Assembly: GCA_007118495.1 (NCBI GenBank)
Contig: SKRM01000028.1
Span: forward strand, 1 to 61,768
Length of the DNA stretch: 61,768 nucleotides
DNA from: Bacteroidales bacterium
GTDB taxonomy: Bacteria > Bacteroidota > Bacteroidia > Bacteroidales > UBA7960
Reading direction: 5' to 3'
The translations under genes were made by a program, and so were the position numbers. The notes below the pieces were generated by a model. That model searched no databases. It was not told where the DNA came from and saw only the letters and a list, made by a program, of their open reading frames with translations. Within the stretch, counting starts at the first letter, position 1; each line of letters begins with the position of its first letter. Positions 24,954 to 35,019 of the stretch are shown here, one piece after another.

Positions 24954-25190
24954 ATGGAAATTAAAGTTTTAGGCACAGGCTGCATGAAATGCAAGCAGAC
25001 AGAAAAAATCGTTCGTGAAGTTGTTGAAGAAAATAAATTAAACGCCACAATTACCAAAGTTGAGGATATCATGGATATCATGAACTACAATATAGTGTCA
25101 ACCCCGGCAGTGGTGATTGACGAGAAAGTAGTTATCAAAGGGCGTGTTCCGTCAAAAAATGATGTACTCAGTGCTCTTGGATTAACTTAA
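24954..25190 (+). CDS. small CxxC thioredoxin-like protein
   Basis: 78 residues of the TM0996/MTH895-type glutaredoxin-like family: beta strand MEIKVLGTG, active-site Cys10-Met-Lys-Cys13, then a helix, the cis-proline region STPAVVID, and a final helix. This is the complete minimal thioredoxin fold. Genes of this type are often linked with PF03773 permeases, as here, so a redox service to the permease or its cargo is probable. Confidence 0.92.
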   Translation: MEIKVLGTGCMKCKQTEKIVREVVEENKLNATITKVEDIMDIMNYNIVSTPAVVIDEKVVIKGRVPSKNDVLSALGLT

Positions 25191-25221
25191 GTATTGTGGT
25201 TTAAGCAGATTGATTATACAA

Positions 25222-26319
25222 TTACAGATCAACTTTAACCCTTCCAAGTTTTTTCAGCGTCCTTACATGTGACTTAAAGGCTTTGAAAAAATTGTCGTGT
25301 ACGTGATATGGCAGGTTGAATTCACTTGTGGTGGTTTCAACAATTTTAGACAGGGCAGGGTAGTGTACATGGCAAATCTTTGGGAAAAGATGGTGTTCTG
25401 TCTGGAAATTTAAGCCTCCCACATACCACGAAAGAAGCTTATTATTTCTTGAAAAATCACTGGTAGTTTTTAGCTGGTGGACAATAAGAGAATCGGGCAA
25501 ATTGCCGTTTTCATCAGGATTGATCTGCACGGGCCCCTCAACCACATGGGCCATTTGAAAGATCAAACTCAGAATACTGCCGGCTGTAAAATGCATGATT
25601 ACAAAACCAAGCACCACCTGCCACCAGAGCAGGCCTGTGAATATCATCGGAAACCCAAAAATGATCGCAAAGTATAATGTTTTTGACACAATTAACCATG
25701 CCATAGAGCGGCGGTAGGTTTTGGCTGAAATATTGGTAATGCCCATTTTCCGATACCTGATTCGGTTTGACAAATCTCCGAATATCATGGAGAAGCTCAT
25801 CAAAGAATAAAAAATCCAGGCATACAAGTGCTGGTATTTATGGTATTTCTTGAGCGGGGCGGCATAGGCAAAGCGGAGAATAACCCGGCTGTTTATGTCC
25901 TCGTCTTTTCCGTATACATTGGTAAAAACATGGTGCAGTTTGTTGTGCTTTATTTTCCAGTTGTAGGCATCGGCTCCGATCAGGTTCATGGTAAATCCCA
26001 ACCAGCGGTTTGCTTTTTGATTTTTTGCATATCCGGCATGATTGGCATCGTGCATAACCGACATACCAATGCCCGCAACACCAACGCCCATGATAAAATA
26101 TAGCGCAAAAACCAGCCAAAGTGGCATTGGGATGCTCAGTATCAAAATAAAGGGGGTGAAATATATCAGCAGCATAACCATTGTCTTGGCCAGCATGCCG
26201 GGTGTAAAATGCCTTGAAATGCCCTTATCGGTGAAATACTGATTTACACGTCTGAATAACGTTTTTTTGAAATCGGTATCTTGCTCTTTAGAAAATGATA
26301 TTTGCGTATTCATGATCAA
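25222..26319 (-). CDS. membrane fatty-acid desaturase
   Basis: 365 residues (two residues shorter if the second Met is used) with all three histidine boxes of front-end/acyl desaturases: HDANH (90-94), HNKLHH (125-130) and QTEHH (306-310). The Gln-for-His change in box 3 is typical of front-end desaturases. Two pairs of membrane helices flank the boxes. It would introduce a double bond in membrane acyl lipids using O2 and an electron donor, implying at least some exposure to oxygen. It is a single gene, convergent with the thioredoxin gene. Confidence 0.92.
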   Translation of the reverse strand: MIMNTQISFSKEQDTDFKKTLFRRVNQYFTDKGISRHFTPGMLAKTMVMLLIYFTPFILILSIPMPLWLVFALYFIMGVGVAGIGMSVMHDANHAGYAKNQKANRWLGFTMNLIGADAYNWKIKHNKLHHVFTNVYGKDEDINSRVILRFAYAAPLKKYHKYQHLYAWIFYSLMSFSMIFGDLSNRIRYRKMGITNISAKTYRRSMAWLIVSKTLYFAIIFGFPMIFTGLLWWQVVLGFVIMHFTAGSILSLIFQMAHVVEGPVQINPDENGNLPDSLIVHQLKTTSDFSRNNKLLSWYVGGLNFQTEHHLFPKICHVHYPALSKIVETTTSEFNLPYHVHDNFFKAFKSHVRTLKKLGRVKVDL

Positions 26320-26487
26320 CTATATATAAGACAGGGCTTGGGGGTTGAAGCCCTTGGTGGTGATCTGTTTCAGTTACTATAACCACATATAAAGTTACGG
26401 ATTAATCACACCACAATAAAATAATATACCAATAATTACCTGTATGCCCAATCCTTGTCGATAAATATTAGTGAATTGACCATAGGA

Positions 26488-27945
26488 TTACAACTCCCCC
26501 CGTCGCCTGATCAGTTCTTCTTTGATCTCATTTGCCTTTTTCTCGGTAAGATCATATTTCCACATCACCAGAATGGCAAGCCCGGCGGTGAATGCAGGCA
26601 CTATGATGTCGGCAAGCCTCAGACGTATCAGCGTTTCAGTGGTTTGAATGGCAGCATTCTGGTCGAAACCGACCAATTTGAGTATCAATCCACCCAGCAC
26701 CAGGGCCAGGCCTTGACCTAACTTTACCATCCACCAATAAATTGCCCCGAATGTTCCTTCTTTGCGGGGCATCCCATTGTTCAATTCATCCAGGTCGCAA
26801 ACGTCGGCTGTCATGCTCATCATCAGGGTAAACAAACCTCCTATACCAAATACCATCAAAGGTAGTGGCATGAACATCAACCATGGGTTTCCCGGACTGA
26901 AGCCCCACCATTTTAATGCGTATCCAACCATTGATATGGCCGTTGAAATAATAAAAGCATTTCGTTTTCCCCATTTGTTCGCCATCGTGGTGATGATCGG
27001 AATAATCAGAAAGGCAGTGCAAATAGCACTTATTGTTGAAAACCACGCAGGCCAGGTCCCTGCGCTTGCGTAATCACCCCTGAACATATAGAATACAATG
27101 ATAAAATAGCTGAAAGATGCAACCATTTGGTAGCCATTGAATACCAAGAATGTAGCTCCGCAAAGTCTCACAAATGGTGCATTTTTAAAGATCAACACCA
27201 TATTCCTAAACAGGCTTCTAAGGTTTTTAAAGACATTTTTTAAGGTGAGGTCATCTCTGTTGGAAAGGTTTGACTGGTCAATCTCCTTGCAGAAAATCGC
27301 GGGCAGCAAGCCCAGAATCATACAGATAGCTCCAACAATGATAGACAATCTGCGAACACCAATGGCTTGGGTATCAAATACATTTGGATTAGCAATCAGC
27401 ACCCAAAACCAGGGTACCACCATCCAGGCAATTTGCCCGATGGTCTGAGAAAAGCCCATCAACCTGGTACGTTCATTGTAGTCAGAGGTCATTTCATACC
27501 CCAAACCGATGAGCGGTGTTGAGAAAATGGTATTTCCCATAATGTACACAAGGGAAAGTATCAGAAAATACCAAAAATTATACATCTGTGAATTGTCAGG
27601 ATTTAGTTGCCATAATACAGCAAACAGCACGCCGCTCAAAATGGCTCCGGCAAAAATATAAGGCCTTCTGCGTCCAAAGCGTGATTTGGTATTGTCAGTG
27701 ATATACCCCATGATGGGATCGGTAATAGCATCGAAAAACCTTGGCAAACCTCCGAGTAAGCCGGCAAGAAACGGATCCATCCCGAAAGCGGTAAGCAAGA
27801 AAAATGCAAAAACACCTAAAGACCCTGGCAGTAGATTATTGACCAACATACCAGCACCGAAGGCTGCTTTTTGTCTTATTGGGATCCGATACTTTTGCGG
27901 TGTTGCAGATGATGACATGGTTGCCAGGTTTAGGTTATTAATCAA
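26488..27945 (-). CDS. GPH-type MFS sugar transporter
   Basis: 485 residues with twelve membrane helices of the glycoside-pentoside-hexuronide (GPH) cation symporter family: DAITDPIMGYITDNTKSRFGRR in part, the loop motif GRRRPYIFAG, and the C-terminal basic tail (IKEELIRRRGEL). It would bring small beta-glucosides or glucose into the cytoplasm. It is the last gene of the PUL operon, 8 bp after the GH17 gene. A relic of a related gene's 3' end is found at 10568-10607. Confidence 0.9.
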   Translation of the reverse strand: MINNLNLATMSSSATPQKYRIPIRQKAAFGAGMLVNNLLPGSLGVFAFFLLTAFGMDPFLAGLLGGLPRFFDAITDPIMGYITDNTKSRFGRRRPYIFAGAILSGVLFAVLWQLNPDNSQMYNFWYFLILSLVYIMGNTIFSTPLIGLGYEMTSDYNERTRLMGFSQTIGQIAWMVVPWFWVLIANPNVFDTQAIGVRRLSIIVGAICMILGLLPAIFCKEIDQSNLSNRDDLTLKNVFKNLRSLFRNMVLIFKNAPFVRLCGATFLVFNGYQMVASFSYFIIVFYMFRGDYASAGTWPAWFSTISAICTAFLIIPIITTMANKWGKRNAFIISTAISMVGYALKWWGFSPGNPWLMFMPLPLMVFGIGGLFTLMMSMTADVCDLDELNNGMPRKEGTFGAIYWWMVKLGQGLALVLGGLILKLVGFDQNAAIQTTETLIRLRLADIIVPAFTAGLAILVMWKYDLTEKKANEIKEELIRRRGEL

Positions 27946-27953
27946 TTACCATT

Positions 27954-29237
27954 TCATGGGCGATGAAGACGAATTTCCCTTTCTGAGGGAGGAACTTTCA
28001 CGTCTTTCATCAGGGAGTCAAGCTCGCCGTTATATGTTTTGGTGATGGGTTTTCCATCGCGGGTTAATCCGTCAAATGTGCCGTCGTCAACCAACTCCCA
28101 CAAAGCATACTTGGCTTGTGATTTGAGGTTGATCAATCCAAAATGGTTTTCTGACCCCAGGGGGTTTGCAGCATCTTTCCATTGCTCGTCAAAGGCTTCA
28201 AAGTAGAAACAGCTAATGCCTTTGCTGTTGGTCCATTCTCTGATCATCTGGTGATAAAGACCTGATTTGTATTCGTCAGTGGCCCGGGCTCCTTCGCCCC
28301 CGTAAAATTCATTGGACATGGTAGCCCAGCCAGTTTCACCAATATGAACAGGTTTGTCAACGCCAATACTATGCATATAATTTACCACACTTTGATATTG
28401 CGAAATGGCATAGTCTAATGACCTTTGCATGGCGGCATGAATTTTCTCCAGATCAGAAAGATGTTCTTCATCTTCTCTTACTCCCCAGAAATCAGGGTTG
28501 TAATGGGTGTCGTGCATGGGATAGGTATGCATGGAGATAAAATCAACAGCTTTGATCAGTTCATTCAGGTCATCGACGTGGTATTCGGTCGCCCCACCAC
28601 CCCATGAAGCAAAATTATCAGAGCTTGTTATCCACAAGGTTTCCGGCAACTCACCCAGTTGCTTCAGGTTTTGCAAATATTGAACCCAGTTAAGGATGAT
28701 TGCAGGTTCAACATAATAATCCCAGGCCCAATGTACCATTGCTTCGTTGCCTACGGCAATGATTTTTACTATATCAGGATATTGCTGGGTCAACTCAACA
28801 GCCCGGGCAATTTCCACGGCATTTCTTTCACTCTCTTTATCGCGAATGCGGTCAGGTAAATCAGTCCAGGCATTTTTACAGTCAATCCAGGCACCCAGCA
28901 TCAGGTACATTTCAAAGCCCGGATCTTCATCTCTTAATAGCCTGATTGCTTCAAGCAGATTGGCTGTTTCGTCGTAATGTACATTATAGGTCCGCAGCAT
29001 TTTGATCCCCATGGCTGAGAGGATTTTCATGTCTTCTTTCAGTTGGGCGATGGTGGGCTGGATATCGCGGGTTATTTCACGGTAGCCGCCGTATGAAATG
29101 GCCTGATATTCCTTATTAGCCAGTATATCTGCTGCTGTTTTCAGGGAGTGATCTGCTGCTTGTTTTGTTTGCCGGGTACATGACGCCAGCATGATCAGAC
29201 CAGCGAGTGTAATGACAATAGTGCGTAAAATGCTCAT
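27954..29237 (-). CDS. GH17-type beta-1,3-glucanase/glycosidase lipoprotein
   Basis: 427 residues; lipobox LASC (Cys20). A TIM barrel with the clan GH-A pair in GH17-like surroundings: general acid Glu165 in AVGNEAM and nucleophile Glu301 in HIGETGWAT (ETGW is the GH17 signature). GH17 enzymes act on beta-1,3-glucans; bacterial ones trim or transfer laminarin oligosaccharides. The lipid anchor places it in the periplasm or at the outer membrane. It is separated from the upstream phosphorylase gene by 71 bp and followed directly by the GPH transporter. Confidence 0.85.
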   Translation of the reverse strand: MSILRTIVITLAGLIMLASCTRQTKQAADHSLKTAADILANKEYQAISYGGYREITRDIQPTIAQLKEDMKILSAMGIKMLRTYNVHYDETANLLEAIRLLRDEDPGFEMYLMLGAWIDCKNAWTDLPDRIRDKESERNAVEIARAVELTQQYPDIVKIIAVGNEAMVHWAWDYYVEPAIILNWVQYLQNLKQLGELPETLWITSSDNFASWGGGATEYHVDDLNELIKAVDFISMHTYPMHDTHYNPDFWGVREDEEHLSDLEKIHAAMQRSLDYAISQYQSVVNYMHSIGVDKPVHIGETGWATMSNEFYGGEGARATDEYKSGLYHQMIREWTNSKGISCFYFEAFDEQWKDAANPLGSENHFGLINLKSQAKYALWELVDDGTFDGLTRDGKPITKTYNGELDSLMKDVKVPPSEREIRLHRP

Positions 29238-29308
29238 ATGTATATGGTTGTTTGTAAGATGTTTTTTCTGTTCTTATGCAGAAGCACCTTACTGTTTCAT
29301 TATGCGCA

Positions 29309-32300
29309 TTATCTCAAACGCGTTTGGTTCAAATAAACTTCAATGCGGGTGACCTTTCCACTGCGTTGAAATATCTCCCGGCTTGTTTCATGGTCTAAAG
29401 ACAGTATGTCAGTGGTTATTTGTGTCTCATCAGATAAAATCACCTTAAGTTTTTCGGTTTCAGCAAGCTTATAAACCACGGGTGTCTGGCAGTAAGTAAA
29501 GCAAATGGTGCCGGGTTCAAGTTCTACATTGATTTGCTCATTGTTGATGTTGCGGTATTCAGTTGAATGGGCTTGATTGACAAATGCTTCCTTTCTCAGC
29601 AAACAGGGATTAAAGTATATGCGTCCGTTTGTCACAAACACTCCCATTTCACCAAAGCGAACAAGGATATCTTCTTTAACCTGCCCGGTCATACCAGGTT
29701 GCTGGGCGCCCCTGTGTTTTGGAGTGTGCGAATAGGGGTCGGTTGGAAACGCCCCATACAATTCGGGTGGTTTATGCACCCCGATTCCGGCATCAATTTC
29801 GTAATAGTGTTCCAATAGCCTGCCTGTGATTACCTGATCAGTGCCTTCTTCGACGGCCTTCAGGCAACATTCCTGAGTGGCCAGAAGCAATTTGGAAACC
29901 ATATGCCAATAGATTGAACCAAGCCCTTCATAGGCGAAAAAGGTGCCCGACCGGCCGGTAAAGGTTTTATGGCTAAATAACTTTTCGAAAATACCCAGCA
30001 ACAACTTTCTTTCTTTTACCAAAAGGTCTTTGTAGGTAGCTTCAGGCAGTTTATTCAGTGCATCATCAAGATCAGTCGCATTTTTGAAAGCGCCATTAAA
30101 ATGGAAGGCTCCAAAAACATCCTGTTCAATGATTTCTTTGTTTCTGTTCTTAACCAGGAAGCTGATAAGTTCAGAGGTTTCTGCATCAGCAGCCGGGATG
30201 GTGTTTTTATTCAGAAAACGCGGCAGTTCTTTGTTGGGATATAAGATGTAACTATACTGATCTTCTCTAAAAAGGGCACTTCTTTTTAATGCATCCAGCA
30301 CCTCCAGGGCCTCTTTCGAGCTTAAATGTCCAGAACTAAGAACAGCTACCTGGCCTTCAAGCATTTCATGCAGGTGTTCTATCGAAACTTCTGATTCATT
30401 AATGGTTATCAGATTGTATGCATGGTATAGCTTATCTTTTCTCTGGTTGCTTTGTATTGAATGCCCGATAAAATCAAGACAGGCACTTGTAAATGATTGC
30501 AGCCCTGATAAGGAGATACTTCTTTTTTTCCCCCTGAACCCATGTGCATAGATATGCTGCCTGTATTCAGATGCCGCCATACCCATGCGGTCGATCATGT
30601 TTTTTCTGTTTGTATCGCCCATGTTTATTGCCAGTAAGGGCTTGAACGCGTAGAGTGTTTCGCGGATAGTATGATAATACTCTGCCAGTTCACTGGAAAC
30701 TTTAAAGCTCTCACTTGTCGATTCTGCCACGATCTTTTCAAAAAGTTTCATAAAGCGACGCAGATGGTATAGAGTAACCATTGAAACACCGTTACCTACC
30801 AGTGCATTGTTGGCGTCATTCCATTCAGGGCGTTGGGTGTTTAGCCAGATGCCTGCTTCATGTATATAGTTTGAAATTTTTGCCAGGACGGTTGCCAGTA
30901 TTTTTTCGAGCAAACCCACATGGTAAATATCTTTGTTGGTATTGGTCAGTAAAGCTCCGTCTGCTCCCAGTTGTTGGCGGCGTTCTCTGATGGCTTTGTC
31001 ATACTGAAAATCAAACACGATGGTATCTTTCGGGTTTTGCACTATTTGATCATAGGGTTTGATGATGTATGGAACTGCGGCATAAACAAACCATTCTTTA
31101 TCAAAATAGGTTTGCAGTTTACCGGGTTGATGCCTGTCAAGTATCTCTAAAAACTTCAGCAGGTAAATAATTTGGTGGTCACCCCAATAGCCTATGTACG
31201 ACCAGGGGTTGTCAGCTTCTAAGGTTTCCCAGTCAAAGCCATCTTTGGTCACCCTGTAGGGGTTGTACCCGTCAAAAGTAGAAGCGTTCACGAACTTAAA
31301 GATCATCCCCTCAATAAAATCAGGATATGAACAGGCCAGAGCCTCCCAGTTTTGAAACAAATCTCTCCAGTTGCCTTCATAGTCAAGAATCTTTGAGCCA
31401 TCTGTTTCATTTTGGGTATTGATGGTGAAATAGTTCCAGGGCCGGCTTGGGTCACCGTGTCGTCGACTGAATTTCAGGGGCAGGTATTCTATTGAAAGTC
31501 TGATAAAATCACTGTCGTGGCATGTTGACAGCACATTTCTAAGTTCAGGCAGACTGAAAATATTTTTCAGTTCACCTATTAATTGTTGGTTTCTTAAAAT
31601 AACCTCTTTGTTTGCTTTTTCAAGGTAACCCAAAAAGTCTTCTTTTTCAATGCGGTAATTGTGGTCAAATGTACCACCGCGCATGATGTTGTAAAGCACA
31701 TTTGAAAAGTGCCGTGTATCACTAAGCTTGTCGGCCGTGCACTGCAAACCGTCGGCGCCTGCTACCAGCTGTATCAGGCTTTGTGTTCCGGAGTCAATAT
31801 CCTCCTGAATTTCCTTTTCGATTTGCTTAACATGCTGTATAGACTGTGACAGATTGATGATTTGTGCATGACCCTGGTTTACATTCGAAACGATGGTCCA
31901 TTTTTTGTTATCCCCTGCAGGCAACCTGATCTCAGCAGATACAAAATATGCTCCCTTTTCTCCTTTAATGTCATGTTCCTGCATGACCTGTTGTTTCTGT
32001 CTAAAATCATTCAGCTGCAATGATGAGAGCAGATATTTGGGATCTTCAAGCCCCACCGACCAGGCAATGTTTGCCTTGAGTGCCTCGCTTGGCTCTGGTC
32101 TGTCGACAATGATGGCACTGAGTGCATAGATTCCAATGCCTGCCGCTGGTTCCAATTCACTTCTTTTATAGGCGTCAACAAGGTTGCTGCTTGACCTTTG
32201 CAAGTCAGATGGCACACCATAGGGCATGATATTCTGCATGCCGTCTAAAAGGGTAATCTGATAATTAGCGTCAGAGGTATTGATCAAGAATGCTTTTCGG

Positions 32301-32716
32301 ATAAAGCCAAAAACTTTTCCGGTATTCCACTGATACCTGAATACCAGGCCCAGGTCAAGGTTGATCTCTTCGAATATGATTTTATTTCCATAGATATTCT
32401 TGTAGAGATTCCGGCTGATGCTATACTTGTCACAATATCTTTCTGAAAAGGGTTCCCAGATCAGGCAGTGGTGGCCTGTATGGATCTGGAATATGGTTTT
32501 GCTACCGGTAATGTCTGCAGATTCAGTGATTTTATCCTCAGTATAATATGGGAACAATGCATATTCAGGATTTTTCCGGCCGGCAGTGAGGCCTCCATTA
32601 CTTGAAATAAACATCCAATGATTGGCGTCGCTTACAATGCTCATAAAAAAAGGACGCATCGCATCGTGATGCGCGATTTTAAAGTAGCTCTCATGATCAA
32701 TTGTTACGATATTCAT
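29309..32716 (-). CDS. GH149-like beta-1,3-glucan phosphorylase (probable)
   Basis: A giant 1135-residue protein with no signal peptide, so cytoplasmic. An N-terminal beta-sandwich half of about 330 residues is followed by an (alpha/alpha) helical half, as in inverting disaccharide phosphorylases. RPEWNDANNALVGNG (Asp634) sits where GH94-type enzymes carry the catalytic Asp in a WNDG context, and NWRDLFQNWEAL and HTPKHRGAQQPGMTGQVKEDI are further strongly patterned segments, the latter a likely phosphate/active-site region. Size and layout agree with GH149 (or the related GH161) beta-1,3-glucan phosphorylases, which split beta-1,3-glucans with phosphate to glucose-1-phosphate. The beta-1,3-glucan context supports this. 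The start overlaps the GH3 stop by 4 bp. Confidence 0.65.
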   Translation of the reverse strand: MNIVTIDHESYFKIAHHDAMRPFFMSIVSDANHWMFISSNGGLTAGRKNPEYALFPYYTEDKITESADITGSKTIFQIHTGHHCLIWEPFSERYCDKYSISRNLYKNIYGNKIIFEEINLDLGLVFRYQWNTGKVFGFIRKAFLINTSDANYQITLLDGMQNIMPYGVPSDLQRSSSNLVDAYKRSELEPAAGIGIYALSAIIVDRPEPSEALKANIAWSVGLEDPKYLLSSLQLNDFRQKQQVMQEHDIKGEKGAYFVSAEIRLPAGDNKKWTIVSNVNQGHAQIINLSQSIQHVKQIEKEIQEDIDSGTQSLIQLVAGADGLQCTADKLSDTRHFSNVLYNIMRGGTFDHNYRIEKEDFLGYLEKANKEVILRNQQLIGELKNIFSLPELRNVLSTCHDSDFIRLSIEYLPLKFSRRHGDPSRPWNYFTINTQNETDGSKILDYEGNWRDLFQNWEALACSYPDFIEGMIFKFVNASTFDGYNPYRVTKDGFDWETLEADNPWSYIGYWGDHQIIYLLKFLEILDRHQPGKLQTYFDKEWFVYAAVPYIIKPYDQIVQNPKDTIVFDFQYDKAIRERRQQLGADGALLTNTNKDIYHVGLLEKILATVLAKISNYIHEAGIWLNTQRPEWNDANNALVGNGVSMVTLYHLRRFMKLFEKIVAESTSESFKVSSELAEYYHTIRETLYAFKPLLAINMGDTNRKNMIDRMGMAASEYRQHIYAHGFRGKKRSISLSGLQSFTSACLDFIGHSIQSNQRKDKLYHAYNLITINESEVSIEHLHEMLEGQVAVLSSGHLSSKEALEVLDALKRSALFREDQYSYILYPNKELPRFLNKNTIPAADAETSELISFLVKNRNKEIIEQDVFGAFHFNGAFKNATDLDDALNKLPEATYKDLLVKERKLLLGIFEKLFSHKTFTGRSGTFFAYEGLGSIYWHMVSKLLLATQECCLKAVEEGTDQVITGRLLEHYYEIDAGIGVHKPPELYGAFPTDPYSHTPKHRGAQQPGMTGQVKEDILVRFGEMGVFVTNGRIYFNPCLLRKEAFVNQAHSTEYRNINNEQINVELEPGTICFTYCQTPVVYKLAETEKLKVILSDETQITTDILSLDHETSREIFQRSGKVTRIEVYLNQTRLR

Positions 32717-35010
32717 TTCAACCCTCCTTTCAGATTCAGAAAAAATCGCTCTGTGAGCATATCATCCGGATTTCCGCCGATAAGGATATTAAAGTCACCA
32801 TGCTCGACAATCCATTCATTATCAAGGTTTACAAATTTCAAATCTTCATAGGCCACAATAAAATCAAGGGTTTTAACCTGCCCGGGTGCGAGGTATACTT
32901 TTTCAAAAGCGATCAGTTTTCTGTGGTCAGGGGTTATGCTTGCTACCAGGTCGCGGATATAGAGTTGCACAACTTCTTTTCCGGGTTGGTTTCCGGTATT
33001 TGTAAGCCTGACACTCAGATGCAGCGCTTCTCCTGCTTGAATGGTGTCTGCAGAAAGCTTTAGCGCATCGTACTGAAAAGTGGTATAGCTTAAGCCATGA
33101 CCAAATTCCCATTGCGGATTAAAACCATCCATATCAAATGTCTGTCCCAGCCGCTCGCTGCCTTTGTGCTGATAGGTGTAAAGCGAGCCACTGTAACGCG
33201 GCCACGTATATGGAAGTTTGCTGCTTGGGTTTTCACTGCCAATCAGTAAACTTGCCAGGGCCCTGCCCCCTTCGTGTCCGGGCCAGTATGCCATCAAAAT
33301 GGCATCTGCCAAAGGTTCAATCTTTCTGACGACACGGGGTCGTCCCTGTAAAAACACCAGGATGACGGGTTTGCCGCTTTTGTGCAGGCGCTTTACCAGT
33401 TCAATCTGGTTTGGTTGAAGGTCAAGTTCATTGATGTCCGAAGGCTTTTCAGTAGCGGGTCTCTCACCAAGGGCCAGCACGATAACATCAGCATTCCTTG
33501 CCAAATTCAGCAGATGTCGTTCACTTTCAACATCCCCCTCATAGTCAGTGCCCGGTGTGTACATGACATGCTGCTCGCCAAAGGTATGCTGCAAAGCCTC
33601 GAACAAGGTTTTTTTCCCGGGATCGTCGTACGACGGGTCATCGCCTGCCCAGGTACGGCTCCACGGGCCGTTTAGTGCAGTCAAAGCATTTGCTGCCGGT
33701 CCGGTAACCAGTATTTTTGTTCCGTATGCTAATGGCAAAATCTGATCCTGGTTTTTTAGCAGGGTAATACTTTCCAGTGCGGCCTGGTAACTGAGTTCTG
33801 CAAACTCAGCTGACCCAAACTTGTCGTATCCGGCAGGGTCGTGGTAGGGTGTTTCAAACAAACCCAGCTTAAACTTTACATACAGAATCCTGCGCACGGC
33901 ATCATCAATGCGGCTCATGGGAATCTCGCCTGCATTGACCAGATCAACTACATGCTTTGCGAAGTCTGCGTCATAAGGTGTCATACTCATATCCAAACCC
34001 GCCATTACGGCAATTTTTACAGCTTCTCTACCGTCTTTTGCCACATGATGCATGGTTTCAAGGCGATCCACATCCTGCCAGTCTGAAAGCACAAACCCCT
34101 TCAACCCTAACTCACCTTTGAGTATATCGGTAATAAAGTAATGGTCAGCGTGCCCCGGAACACCATTTACTGATCCGGAGTTCAGCATAACAGTGAGGGC
34201 CCCTGCGTTAATGGCGTGCCTGAAAGGTTCAATATAATATTGCCTGAGATAGTGTTCGGGGATATAGGCCGGGCTGCGGTCTTTTCCACTAAAAGGTGTA
34301 CCATAGCCCACAAAATGCTTCAGGCAAACCGCAACACGTGTGGTGTCTGATATTGATTCACCCTGCTGGCCTTCAATAAAAGCCACCCCCATCACATTGT
34401 TCATGTGTGTGTCTTCGCCGAAGGTTTCAAAAATGCGACCCCACAGGGGTTGCATGCTTACATCCAGAACGGGTGCGTAGTTCCAGGCCTGTGATGATGC
34501 GCGCATTTCATAGGCTGTGACCTCTCCGGTTAGCCTGGCCAGTTCGGGGTTCCAGCTTGCTGCCAAACCGATCTGATGTGGAAAAAGGGTAGAACCGGCA
34601 GTATAGTTGGCGCCATGAACCGCATCCATGCCATAAATCACCGGAATGTTGTGACGTGCATGCCGGGCAATATAATCCTGGATGGTTTTAATGATACGGT
34701 GCCATTCTTCTTTAGGGGGTGGGTATATGCCTTTGTTCTGAATGGAACCAATGTGATTCTCAAGCAAGTAGTAGCGAAGTTTGGCTGTATCCAGCTCAAG
34801 GGTGTCAAAGTCATTCCAAAAAGGCCCCTGGGTAATTGCTGTCAGCCCAATGTTGGTCATCTGACCAGCCTTTTCTTCAAGGGTCAGCAATTGCAGCAAA
34901 CTGTCAGCCCGCTGAAAGTAAATGTCAGACGACACTTCCTTATCAAGCGGGCGACAGCTACCAACCAAAATAAACACACCAATAACGGGCAGAATGTGCA
35001 AGTACTTCAT
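32713..35010 (-). CDS. GH3 beta-glucosidase (lipoprotein)
   Basis: 765 residues; lipobox VGSC (Cys19). A complete three-domain GH3: TIM-barrel with KHFVGYG and the nucleophile Asp310 in GFVLSDWQD, an alpha/beta sandwich (VIVLALGERPATEKPSDI), and a C-terminal fibronectin-like domain (GKEVVQLYIRD). GH3 enzymes cut terminal beta-glucosyl residues, here most likely laminari-oligosaccharides in the periplasm. The gene starts 9 bp after the GH158-like gene and overlaps the phosphorylase gene by 4 bp, showing tight coupling of hydrolysis and phosphorolysis. Confidence 0.92.
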   Translation of the reverse strand: MKYLHILPVIGVFILVGSCRPLDKEVSSDIYFQRADSLLQLLTLEEKAGQMTNIGLTAITQGPFWNDFDTLELDTAKLRYYLLENHIGSIQNKGIYPPPKEEWHRIIKTIQDYIARHARHNIPVIYGMDAVHGANYTAGSTLFPHQIGLAASWNPELARLTGEVTAYEMRASSQAWNYAPVLDVSMQPLWGRIFETFGEDTHMNNVMGVAFIEGQQGESISDTTRVAVCLKHFVGYGTPFSGKDRSPAYIPEHYLRQYYIEPFRHAINAGALTVMLNSGSVNGVPGHADHYFITDILKGELGLKGFVLSDWQDVDRLETMHHVAKDGREAVKIAVMAGLDMSMTPYDADFAKHVVDLVNAGEIPMSRIDDAVRRILYVKFKLGLFETPYHDPAGYDKFGSAEFAELSYQAALESITLLKNQDQILPLAYGTKILVTGPAANALTALNGPWSRTWAGDDPSYDDPGKKTLFEALQHTFGEQHVMYTPGTDYEGDVESERHLLNLARNADVIVLALGERPATEKPSDINELDLQPNQIELVKRLHKSGKPVILVFLQGRPRVVRKIEPLADAILMAYWPGHEGGRALASLLIGSENPSSKLPYTWPRYSGSLYTYQHKGSERLGQTFDMDGFNPQWEFGHGLSYTTFQYDALKLSADTIQAGEALHLSVRLTNTGNQPGKEVVQLYIRDLVASITPDHRKLIAFEKVYLAPGQVKTLDFIVAYEDLKFVNLDNEWIVEHGDFNILIGGNPDDMLTERFFLNLKGGLK

Positions 35011-35019
35011 GAATATAAA

